The notes beneath the pieces were generated by a model. It ran no database searches. It was given only the letters and a program-made list of their open reading frames with translations, and was not told the DNA's origin. The translations under genes and the position numbers were made by a program. Of a stretch of 64,000 nt of DNA, positions 22,620 to 32,509 are shown piece after piece (positions within the stretch are counted from its first letter, which is position 1; every line of letters starts with the position of its first letter). The DNA is from Labia minor. Its lineage: Eukaryota > Arthropoda > Insecta > Dermaptera > Spongiphoridae. Where the stretch lies: assembly GCA_963082975.1 (NCBI GenBank), contig OY720345.1, forward strand, positions 55,224,528 to 55,288,527, given 5' to 3'.

Positions 22620-24079
22620 AAAATCTAATACTTAAACACATCGTATTTAATAATTAATAAATTATATTTATTTATTATATTATATTTACAATTCCAACTA
22701 TCCCTGATCTCAATCCCTAAAAATAAAATACGTAAGTTACCAATATCCTTATGATTTGTGAAAATTAATCATTTTTGCAGTAATAACTTATTAACTAAGA
22801 CAGTTTGGGTGAATTCTTTTATATTATCTAACGTAGGATATAGACTTTGTAGATTGTCAACGTATACCTTGGGGGTATGCTGGCCCTTATTCAAATGATT
22901 AATGGTTGATTAACGTATTAAATAAACTGCCTGCATGAAATTGCACCCATCTTGTTTGTACTTATACAAATACTCTTTATTTCCTTTATAAATTATTAGG
23001 CTATTCCTACAGTTGTATTTCATTATTGAATTTAGTAAATGAATGTATGGAAATTCAATATATTAATTATTATCAATTTAACTAAATAGGTCTTTTTTAA
23101 AACTCAATTTCATTATTTCTTTTTCTATTCAATTGTTTCTTTTGAATTTTCTCTTCCCGTATATCTTCTTTTTCTCTATTCTTCTTCCCTCATCATTTTT
23201 TTCTTTCTTTCGAGTGTTGTTTGACTATCTTAAGTCGAATAGAGAGGGCGGACTTGTCTGGAGGTTGGTTTAGAATCTGGCAATCCGCCCCTATTTTCCC
23301 TAAGGGCCTTCAAAGCGCGTTTGTCGATTTAAATAATGTTAAGAGGTTGAATGAAAAAAGAAACCCCCTGGAGACGGGTGAGTGAGAGAGACCCGATAGG
23401 ATGGGTAGGGGTGAGGGAGTGGGAGAAGGAATGGATGGTGGTAAATAAACTAGCCAGGATGTGTTTTTTCTCCTTTGAACAATAAAAAAATAAATAAATA
23501 AAATAAATTAATTATCATGAGAGTCCAATTATTTTACATTTGAAACAATTAAACGTTCACTATGATAATACCTGTCCATTAATTTGAATAAAACAGTAAA
23601 GACAAAAATGAAATAGAAATAAATAATTTGTTATATTTTATAATTTCTCTAGCAATATATGTTACACCTATGTACAATGTACCGAAATCAAATTAATTAT
23701 TTTATCTATCCAAAGATTTAAATACAAATTTGGATAGATCCCAAAAAATAATAGTTGTTTCGTAAGAATTAATATCATAAAGTGATATTTTATCAGACAG
23801 ATTCATTTAAACATCGATTGCAATATAATTATATATATATATATAATGCATAACATAATTCTATTTGTGTTATTTAATTAAATAATTTTTAATAATTAAT
23901 TAATTTTTTTTTAATGACTGTTTATCTTTTGGTTAAGTTTATGCATTTGAAATCAATGAATGAATTAATTAATTATCTACACTGCCCCGCAAAAAAAGTG
24001 ATTCACCTGGAAAATTTCAATTATTTCCCCTTCGTTCTTTTTTTTATACTTTAAATCTTATTTATATTAAAATTTATCT
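22620..24079. other. AT-rich stretch with one GC-richer island
   Basis: Mostly AT-rich. The segment at about 23215-23460 is GC-richer (GAGAGGGCGGAC, CTAAGGGCC, AAAGCGCGTTTGTCG) followed by G/GA-rich sequence, with no long frame. It resembles the islands at 41390 and 44390 in composition. CACTGCCCCGCAAAAAAAG at about 23980 looks like a DNA-transposon end but has no partner that I can find. Confidence 0.4.
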
Positions 24080-24206
24080 AAATACTGATAATTTGTAATA
24101 GCTTTATAAAGAAAAGCAGTAAAGGAGCTCATCTCATCAAAACTATTAAGAGGATGAAAATTGAAATATATATATAAAACAATTATTTTTCATGTTGATC
24201 GATGAC
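24080..24206 (+). pseudogene. LINE fragment, left part of a split copy
   Basis: One frame reads RKAVKELISSKLLRG, a stop, then KLKYIYKTIIFHV, the ORF2 region just upstream of the LYGCEAW motif. It is interrupted at 24207 by a hAT and continues at 26953 and 27297. Confidence 0.75.
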
Positions 24207-24334
24207 TAGGGTGACCATATTTCGAAAACACGAAACCGGGACAAACGGTTTACCTTTTTTTTTAGAACTAAATTGAAAAAATTTTGAAAAAAGTACGAAA
24301 GGTCCTAAATATTAAAATAAGTTGACCTGTGGCC

Positions 24335-24492
24335 AGGTCCGAACCGACCGACGGTTTGAAGTAAATTAATTTCCAGCTACAGAAACAATTTCAAATAATT
24401 TTAATATATCTATTAATGTAATAAAAAACAGATATGGATATAACATAAATAATAAATATAAACATTTTTAATTTTATTTTATTTATAATATA
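24335..24492. repeat. Repeat family D, copy 1, left part
   Basis: Begins around ACCGACCGACGG and runs through TTTCCAGCTACAGAAAC and the AACAGATATGGATATAAC block, as in the reverse-oriented copy at 31436-32505. It is split by Helitron H2 at 24493. Confidence 0.75.
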
Positions 24493-24719
24493 CTAGCTGC
24501 TCAGAGCTCCTTCGTCGCTCTTCACATCTAGACGGGGGCTCCGCCCCCTGTACCCCCGAGTGGTACATAGTATTTGGTTGAAAGTAGTAAAAGGTTTTCA
24601 TCCATTTTGTTTCAAACAATGTATAACATAAAACATTCATTTCTTATTGTGTGATTATTTAAAATATATTTTAATTTATTTAGTAAATTAATTATATATA
24701 TTATTATTGAATATGTTAT

Positions 24720-25420
24720 ATCTATCTACTCGAAAGTTCTTGGCAGCTACAACCACATTTCTCCAAGTGTCCTTATCCTGAGCCTCTGTTCCATCTCTCG
24801 TACGTCATTCCCTGATGTACTCATCTTTCTTTGGCAAATAAATGCTGGGGAGAATCCTATTCTCAAATACTCTGAATCCACTCTCATCTCCTAAGATCAT
24901 AGACCATGTCTCACACTTATATAATACAACAGACAAAATAATTGTTTCATATATTTTAATTTTCATTCCCTTTTATAATAATTTTGATGAGATAAGCCTC
25001 TTTACTGCATGATAACAGGCGTTTCCCGATTGCAACCTCGATTTAAATTCTTCTCAAATATTATTATCCTTCGTGATTACATTCAATTTTTCTACATATT
25101 CAAATTCTACATTTTGTATGTTAATACTGCTCCTGTTTGTTTCTAAATATATTTATTTATCATTATTCATTTCAAACCTCATCTCTTTTCCTACCTCGAT
25201 TAATTTTTCCTCGCTATCTGTAATTGCAATTGCCGAATCTCCTATTATATTTAAGTCGTCTGGGTCACCTAATATTTTACAATTGATTTCCACATCTTAC
25301 TCTTTCTTTACTACCTCCAAGATAAATTTTAAGATCAAAATTTGAAAAAGTTTATCCGGATCTATTGAGTCATGCGTAGGTTTTACTAAAGTCTACAAAT
25401 AATTAGTGAACAGAGATATT
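24720..25420 (-). pseudogene. LINE tail captured in Helitron H2
   Basis: Same segment and junctions as in H1, with an extra deletion near 24808 that removes the HVARMG part. The reverse-transcriptase piece near 25260 (minus) reads like GDSDDLNII with decay. Open frames on the plus strand here are antisense shadows. Confidence 0.75.
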
Positions 25421-26321
25421 GAATTCGCGGTTTTTTTCTAATATCTATCATAATGAAAATATCTTAATTAATGTTGATCGATTTGGCCTGAACCCGCAAT
25501 GATATCGTCCTCCGCCTATAGTTTATAAGTATTGTATATGTTATAATAGAGTATAATATTTCTTGATCATTTCATTTCGATATTTTAATTTCATTGCTTG
25601 ATTTTTATTGAATATTTTTAATTATAATAAAATTTGAGAAAATGCAAAGTTAGAGACTTGAGACAATTTATAAAAATTAACGGTATAAAAGTATTGATAA
25701 AACTAAAGATAAATTAACAATATATACATTCATTAATAGTATTAATTTAAATTATTGGATTTATTTGATTTTTTATTATTAAGTTCATTTATTCATTTTT
25801 TTAGATCATAGTTAATTCCCTCCCTTAAAATAAAAGAAGTACCTATTCAAATATGGAAAGTATAAATACAAAATAATTTAAGTTAAATATGATTTAAATA
25901 TTTTATTATATTAATTAAAATGAGAACTTTTAGAATAAATTATTTAATTGAAATGATATTTGAATATTAGAATTTAAAATAAAAAGTTAAATATTATAAT
26001 AATTCTTTGATTGGGAATCCCTAGAGTTATATACATTGTGTAAAATGAGTCTGCCAGTCAGTGGGCCACGCCTGGCTCTTGAATGAACAACACGGAGAAC
26101 TATATATAAACTTTAAAAAAATTAAATTCTGCGGTTATTGATTAGATATTAATAAAATCTATAGCCTATGTTACCATAGAGGTATATAAGAATATTGTGA
26201 TGTAATTTCATAGAAATCGTTTCTTATTTTTTGATGTTTATAATTCTAAATTACCAGTAAAGTGTCGGTTAAGTAGGAAATTTCTTTTTTGTTTGTTTCT
26301 ATGACAGCAAAAAAGTAAACA

Positions 26322-26323
26322 AA

Positions 26324-26354
<31 letters not shown>

Positions 26355-26395
26355 CATACATACATACATACAAACATACATACATACATACAAAC
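26322..26395. repeat. CATA microsatellite near the 5' end of Helitron H2
   Basis: About 18 CATA units with two interruptions (CAAACATA). The minus-strand frame MYVCMYVC is a direct product of the repeat and not a gene. Confidence 0.95.
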
Positions 26396-26416
26396 ACTCT
26401 CCTTTATATATATAGA

Positions 26417-26838
26417 TATGCAAGACCAGGCTGTGACGTCATGAATGGCTGGATGACGTCATATAATTTTAAATCAATAAAAAACTAATAAATATGATTT
26501 TCCCGAGGATAAAACTAATACAAAGTGCATGATTCGTGATGATATATAAAAAAATCTCCTCATGTGAAATTTGGTGTGAAAATAACCCTTCCCTTCCTAT
26601 CGTCGTTCGCTAATACTACCACTTCCGGTTTCCGGATTTGCACCAAAAGTTGATCAATTCATCCCACTGATGCATTAAGTAAATATACCAAATTTCATCA
26701 AAATCGGTTGAGCCGTTCAGGCTGTACACATCTATACGGACGGACAGACATCATGCTAAAAATAATTTTTCTGTTAAGAAAATGCATGATTCGTGGAGAT
26801 ATGTAAAAATCTCCACATGTGAAATTTGGTGTTACTAT
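26417..26838. repeat. Repeat family D, copy 1, right part
   Basis: Contains two TGACGTCA palindromes (26434-26441, 26454-26461), CCGGTTTCCGGATTTGCACC near 26627, AAATCGGTTGAGCCGTTC near 26700, and GGACGGACAGACAT. It ends at about ATCGTCGGTCGGT, the inverse of the left-end ACCGACCGACGG. No coding capacity. Confidence 0.75.
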
Positions 26839-26986
26839 CGTCGGTCGGTAAAAACGGGACAATAGGCTGCCCCGAAGAAATTTTTGGAGACACCGGGACA
26901 GAGCACCTAAAAACGGAACAATCCCGGAAAAACGGGATGTTTGATCACCCTATCGATGACTCTGGGAGACGAGAGTAGATTTAGAG

Positions 26987-27296
26987 CAGTGCTCCACAAC
27001 CTTTTCTTACCTACGGCACACAAAAATTGTTTCTAGAATTTTGCGGCGCATCAAAAGCTGAAATATATATATATGTAGGTTTGTATGTAGAAATTAATTT
27101 AATACGTTTGTTTACGCGAGTGTGTTATAAAGGTGACAAGCGCTTGTATTTATAATCTCAGAAAAATGATACTAATAGAAATGACAATAAACTTACATAT
27201 AAAATTATGCGGATTTCTAAAAGTTTCATTTGCTCGCGGCGGCACACCTGTATCTCCTTTAAGGCACACCAGTGTGCCGCGGCAAACCGGTTGCGG
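26987..27296. mobile_element. Short hAT element in the LINE, one end truncated
   Basis: A 310 bp element starting CAGTGCTCCACAACC and ending GGTTGCGG, with the exact 8 bp duplication ATTTAGAG (26979-26986, 27297-27304). The expected last seven bases (AGCACTG) of the right terminal repeat are missing. Removing it restores the LINE frame SRFRVF. Its interior has a GGCACAC/GTGTGCC palindrome. Confidence 0.85.
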
Positions 27297-27660
27297 ATTT
27301 AGAGTATTTGTGAGATTAGTATTGTTCGCAGCATTTATAGGCCAAAGGAAGATGAGGTCACAGGGGGATGGCGGAGATAGCATAACGAGAAATTGCATGA
27401 TCTCCAGATATAATTAAGGTTATAAAATCGAGAAGGCTGAGATGGGAAGAGGACGTGGCTGGAATGGGAGAAGCTAGAAATTAGAAGAAAGCGATGATCC
27501 GGTGGAAGACCAAAGACCAAGGTGGGTGGACAATGAAAGAAGGGAGAGATGGGACAGGGTAGGATTTAGTTGTAGCTCAGGATAGGGACTCTTAGAGAAA
27601 TGTGGATGCTGCGGCTAAGAACTTTCGAAAACTTTAGAGACTCATAGTTAGATAAATGTA
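27297..27660 (+). pseudogene. LINE ORF2 C-terminus, right part of the split copy
   Basis: Continues from 26953-26986 (MTLGDESRFR) into VFVRLVLFAAFIGQRKM, then RSQGDGGDSITRNCM. Tail pieces follow down to the AAGAACTTTCGAAAAC block and a TAGATAAATG end at 27655. Frames are broken. Confidence 0.8.
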
Positions 27661-27875
27661 ACATATACAATAATAATATATAATTAATTTACTGATTAAA
27701 TTGAAATATATTTTACAAGAAAACAAATAAATGTCTTATCTACTTAATTGAAACAAAATGGATGAAAACCTTTTACATACAGACTTTCAACCAAATACAA
27801 TGTATCATTCGGGGGGACAGGGGGCGGAGCCCCCGTCTAGGTGTGAAGAGCGCCGAAGACACTCGGAGCAGCTAG
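27297..27875 (+). mobile_element. Helitron 3' end with LINE capture (H5), plus orientation
   Basis: After the LINE tail comes the Helitron sequence seen in H1/H2. It ends with GGGGGCGGAGCCCCC, a decayed GAGCGCCGAAG hairpin and GCAGCTAG at 27872-27875 before a T. The 5' end was not found. The Helitron probably extends left through the LINE piece at 24080. Confidence 0.75.
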
Positions 27876-28886
27876 TATTAAATAAAATAGATAAAGTTTG
27901 CATAATCTTATAATTAAAATAATTTAAGTCAATAGAAATTTATCCCGGAAAAATCAATTATTGCTCTTAATATTTTTAAATTATATACTTATAAATAACT
28001 ATTAACCAAAACGATATGAATAAATAATGAAATCAATATTATTTTTTAATGAAATTGATTTGATTAATCCTCTTTAATCATAAAAAGAAAATTTATTACA
28101 TGAAATTATTAATACAATCCGATTTTGTTATGATATATAGTCGTGGCATATATATATATTTATATATCTATATACAAATACCTATTATAAATATATATCT
28201 ATAGCTTTTTATGTGAACGCTAATTACCTCGTTTAAAAAATGGATATTTTCCATATACACATATAATAGTACATTAATTAAATGCAAAATAAAAACAAAA
28301 TCGGTAGAGGGAATATAGATAGAGAAAATGATATATTTTGTAATTTGTTTGTTTTTTTTAATGTAATATATGAATTGAATAAATAAACAATATTTAAACA
28401 AAAATAATATATCCAATTGGTCTAGATTATACGTTTTGGAGAGATGAAATTGAGAAGATTACAGAGAGTGAAAAAGAGGTAAAATATTCCCAACGTTTAA
28501 AATAACAAATTAACTTGAATAATAATTCACAACACTATTTCTGGCAGATTATATTTAATATTTGCAATTTGCGGTAATACTATACCCCACCTATTAAATA
28601 TAGATATTAGATTCATTTAATTAAATGGACAAATTAAATTATAAAAATTTTAGAATTTAATTTTGAAAAATTTGAAATATCACAATTTTGGAGATTATGT
28701 TATTTAGGTATTTATACATTGATGATTAATGAATAAAAATATTTAATCCTGCTCCTTTTTAAAATGAAATGATATATTTTAGTTATTGGATATGTTTGAA
28801 TTAACTAAATTATTGTGGAGATTAATTTTAAAATATTTTTCATTCATTTTTTAATTGTATACTATTTACGCCCAAGGCTCTATAAA
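27876..28886. other. AT-rich stretch, nothing recognised
   Basis: TA runs near 28147-28175. An 82-codon minus frame at 28416-28168 is isoleucine/tyrosine/phenylalanine-rich and not called. Confidence 0.4.
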
Positions 28887-29143
28887 TTAGATTGTTTGGA
28901 AAGTAATTTCGTTTTTTTAGCCAGAGAATTTTCTTTTTCACACTTCAGCCACATAATCATTATATATTTAGAGAGCTGATCAAGCAATGCTTGTGTGTGA
29001 TAAAGTTCATTTAAAACTACGCATACAAGATTAAAAAATCATCTGGATCAGTTTTTAACCAGCAAATATTTATTAATTTATACGAAAATTGTATTTGTTT
29101 TACAAAAAAATATACGCAATTACTCTCTTTTCGAACAACCTAA
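28887..29143. mobile_element. Miniature mariner element
   Basis: A 257 bp element with inverted ends TTAGATTGTTTGGAAAGT (left) and, on the minus strand, TTAGGTTGTTCGAAAAG (right). Its first ~130 bases match the mariner at 6931, including CCACATAATCATTATAT and GAGAGCTGAT. It is an internally deleted derivative with no coding sequence. Confidence 0.85.
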
Positions 29144-29645
29144 TATATTTTCTTTTTAATGTTCTACTTTTTATTGTAATTAATAAATTTTATTGATTAT
29201 CATAATATGATAATTAAGATATGGAACAAACCTATATATGCATTTATATTTCAAATTAAATAAATAATATAATAAAATTGATTGATTGAATCCTCCAAAA
29301 CAAGATCTGATTCTTTACATTAAACTTTTTGCCAGATATTCTTATATGTACAGGGAGGATTTACTATATATCTTAATATTTTCCATTTTATTCTATTATA
29401 TTAATTTTGATTCCAGTAGATTTTGAAAAATTATATAAAGGAGCGAGGAAAGAGAGAATCCTGTAAGTATAAATAATCTCTTTAAAATAAATAAATAATA
29501 AATAAAATATGATCTAGCCAAACAGAATATCTATATTTAATATAAATCCTGCTATAATAATCATTTTGTAAAGTTGGGGGTATCCCCAGACCAATATATT
29601 ATCATATATATAATTCTTCTAATAAATTTCTTTAGTTTTATTTTT
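29144..29645. other. AT-rich stretch with a short hairpin
   Basis: TTGGGGGTATCCCCAG at about 29574-29589 is a near-perfect palindrome. Otherwise nothing is recognised. Confidence 0.4.
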
Positions 29646-30260
29646 ACTTTCCCGCATACTTCGTATAAGGGAAGTATTGGAATCGTCAAAAATTTCGACT
29701 TCGATATTTCGATAGATCTTGACGTTTTAGACCTCCCTGAGTCGGAAAATACCATTTTTCGAATTATGTCTGTGTGTGTGTATGTATGCATGTATGTATG
29801 TATGTATGTATGTAATGTTTGTCTGTGAATTTACTCAGAAACTAATCAAGCTAGGACTTCAAAATTTGGTACACCGATATTATTCACAGTTTGTAGATTT
29901 CTATCAAAATTTCGTCAAAATCGGTTAACCGGAAGTGGTACTTTACCTACACTGGTTGCGTTTACCTTTCAAGTAAAGTACCAGTTTGCTTCGAGATATT
30001 TGCTTCCTATTTTGTATATAGATTTAAAAATATGAAAAAAATTCAGATACCAAATTTCATCATGATCTGACTACCGGAAGTGACATTTTACCTATACAAG
30101 TAGCGTTAGGTGTAAATTATAAATATATATAATAGTGTTAAACCATTTTACTTTATAATTTATATTAATTAGTTTGTTTATTTTTATTGTTGTTAAAACA
30201 TAATTATAATAACCTAATTACCTATTTATATGCGGGAAAGTCTAGGGGAGGACACTCCCG
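29646..30260. repeat. Repeat family B, fullest copy
   Basis: Starts ACTTTCCCGCATACTTCGTA and ends TATGCGGGAAAGTCTAGG plus the CGGGA/TCCCG hairpin. The 13-base ACTTTCCCGCATA is repeated inverted at the two ends. Inside are a TATG/TGTG microsatellite (29768-29815), AATCGGTTAACCGGAAGTGG at 29921 and a second degenerate copy of that block at about 30050. Non-coding. Its class is uncertain (non-autonomous DNA element). Confidence 0.65.
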
Positions 30261-31435
30261 ATTTTTGAATTAAGTTTTATAGCCCAATTTGATTCCTGTC
30301 TTGCTGCAAGAAATAATTTCTGAAAAACATTTATGTGATTAATTACATATTTTAAAGTTGCGTTTAAATATTTTCATTTTTTGGTAAATATGTAGTAATG
30401 CGTCATTTACTTCACAATTGGTTATATTTACTTATCGCCTTAAAATTTTAGTTTTTATAACTAAACATGTTTTTTACAAAGGTTATTTTCTTTTAAGTTA
30501 AAAAAATCAAGAAATGTTATTTATTTTAATTCTTTGCAATTCACACCAACTAGAGAGTTAAAATATAAACTTTTTTCTTAATCAAGAATAGTTAATTTTC
30601 TTAATTAAAAATATAAATTTTTCTGTATTTTTATTGCTTTTATATTTTTCCCGAAATTATAAATATTTTTATTTCATTTCTTTTTACAAATTTGTTAATA
30701 GTTCAAATCACATGCAAAATTCACTTTGCGTTTTATTCTTCGCAAATCTAATAATTTATAAATAAACTTTCTAGTATTTCTTAAAAAGGCTGTATTTGTA
30801 ATTGTTTTTTTGAAAAATTATGAAATTACAAATTTATTGGTGTTTGCATTTTTTAATGAGAAAATTAAATAATAATAAAAATTTACAAATAAATCGATTA
30901 TTTCTAAGATGATAGAAATTAACATAAATTCGTAGGATTATATTCTAAATATGTTTTATATATTTTTTATAGGTTTAAGCGAACCATGATACTTGGGGAT
31001 ATCACTAAAAAGAAAACTCCCCTAAAATGACACAAATGATATTTTTTTCGAATTATGAATTAAAAAAGATAGCATAATAGAATAAGTAGAAATTAAGTAG
31101 TTTTACAAATATTTAGTTTATGATTTATTTAAACGTCGAGAGAGAGAGAGAGAGAGAGAGATAAAGAGAAGGGTGCACTTGTTCATGTTTATTTTGTAAT
31201 TTTAGAATAATATTGCTTTTAATTATTCCATATTTATTCAGTTTAGAATAAGCATGAATAATCATTCAGGTGAATGAGACTCGATGAGGGTTCTTCAACT
31301 ATGTAACTTGTAATACTATCATTTATTAAATTTTCAAAATAAACAATTGTACAACTTTGATTTTTGAATATATTTAAGGAAATTATTGTATTAATATATT
31401 CGATAAATATTTTAAATTTCGTAATCAATAATTTT
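30261..31435. other. AT-rich stretch with GA microsatellite
   Basis: A GA run lies at 31139-31161. No genes or known repeats seen. Confidence 0.4.
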
Positions 31436-31551
31436 TTACCGACCGACGATAGTAAGGGAGGTATTGTTTTCACACCAAATTTCACATGTGGAGATTTTTA
31501 CATATCTCCACGAATCATGCATTTTCTTAACAGAAAAAAGTATTTTTAGCA

Positions 31552-32034
31552 TAGACTTGCCATACGTCCCGGTTTCGCCGGGACAGTCCCGGATATACTG
31601 GGTTGTCCCGGCGTCCGGCCCGGTTGTTGAAATTGTCCCGGTTTAGATTCAGGGCACAGTTTCTTGGAAATAATTGAGCAAAATTATTAGATCAGAGAAT
31701 GATTAATCTGCTCTTGTGTGATTAGTAACGTTTTGGCAAGTAACACAGTAATACAAATTTTTTGAACCAAAATTTTCATTGGGAAAAACCAAATGTGAGG
31801 CTATAATATTAAATGTAATAGCACCTTTAGCGCTGGAAGAATTAAAGAATGATTTAATAAATGCAAATTTTGTTGCACTAAGTATGGATGCTTATTATTT
31901 ATTCTATATTTTAAGTGTTTTTTATATTACTGTTTTCATACCCCCCTCCCCCCCCCCGAAACCGACATCCCTAAACCGAAAGTAAAATAGACAGAACTGT
32001 CCCGGTTGGTCCGTGAAAAAATATGGCAACCCTA
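31552..32034 (+). mobile_element. hAT element inserted in repeat D
   Basis: A 483 bp element with ends TAGACTTGCCATACGTC and ATGGCAACCCTA and the exact 8 bp duplication TTTTAGCA (31544-31551, 32035-32042). CCCGG-rich ends resemble those of the 24207 element. Confidence 0.92.
31770..31910 (+). pseudogene. hAT transposase remnant
   Basis: A short frame reads GKTKCEAIILNVIAPLALEE, then LKNDLINANFVALSMDA. This matches the region leading to the first catalytic aspartate (usually STDAS; here SMDAY) of some hAT transposases. All other domains are deleted. Confidence 0.65.
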
Positions 32035-32509
32035 TTTTAGCATGATGTCTGTCCGTCCGTCCTTCCGTATAGATGTGTACAGCTTGAACGGCTCAACGGA
32101 TTTTGAGGAAATTTGGTATATTTACTTAATGCATCAGTATGATGAATTGATCAACTTTTGGTGCAAATCCGGAAACCGCAAGTGGTAGTATTAGAGATGG
32201 ACGATAGGAAGGGAAGGGTTATTTTCACACCAAATTTCACATGAGAAGATTTTTTTACATGTCACCACGAATCATGCACTTTGTATTGGTTTTATCCTCG
32301 AGAAAAATCATCTTCATTAGTTTTTTCTTAATTTAAAATTATATGACGTCACCCAGCCCTTCAAGCCGTTACAGTCAGCTCCTACTTATATATTTTAAAT
32401 AAAATAAAATTTAAAATATTTATGTTATATCCATATCTGTTTTTTATTGCATTAATAGATACATTTAAATTATTTGAAATTGTTTCTGTAGCTGGAAATT
32501 AATTAGGCA

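Larger units (their letters stand above)
24493..26416 (-). mobile_element. Non-autonomous Helitron H2
   Basis: On the minus strand it starts at 26416 with TCTATATATATAAAGGAG and ends with the hairpin plus CTAG at 24493. It is a sister of H1: the same 3' end, LINE capture and internal blocks, including the CTTGAGAC site that carries a hAT in H1. It is inserted between A and T within repeat D. The uninterrupted D copy near 32385 shows the empty site. A CATA microsatellite replaces the GACA array of H1. Confidence 0.85.
24207..26952. mobile_element. hAT-type element inserted in the LINE, itself filled by nested elements
   Basis: Ends TAGGGTGACCATATTTC and GATCACCCTA, with the exact 8 bp duplication TCGATGAC (24199-24206, 26953-26960). 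Removing Helitron H2 leaves about 822 bp, which also contains repeat D. The outer parts contain CCGGGAC/CCCGG-rich sequence like the hAT at 31552. No transposase is seen. Confidence 0.88.
31436..32505. repeat. Repeat family D, copy 2 (inverse of copy 1), split by a hAT
   Basis: From CCGACCGACGATAG to AGCTGGAAATTAATT it mirrors copy 1, with a TGACGTCA at 32344-32351. It lacks Helitron H2, so it shows that element's empty site. It carries its own hAT insertion (31552-32034). Confidence 0.8.

Noticed and set aside
27133..27417. 94-codon plus frame and overlapping 82-codon minus frame
   Set aside because: They join a hAT interior to the LINE across the element boundary. Only the LINE part is meaningful, and it is already annotated as a pseudogene.
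29650..29680. loxP-like ATACTTCGTAT
   Set aside because: Only an 11-base palindrome resembles the loxP arm. No second arm with the proper spacer is present, and the setting is a eukaryotic repeat.
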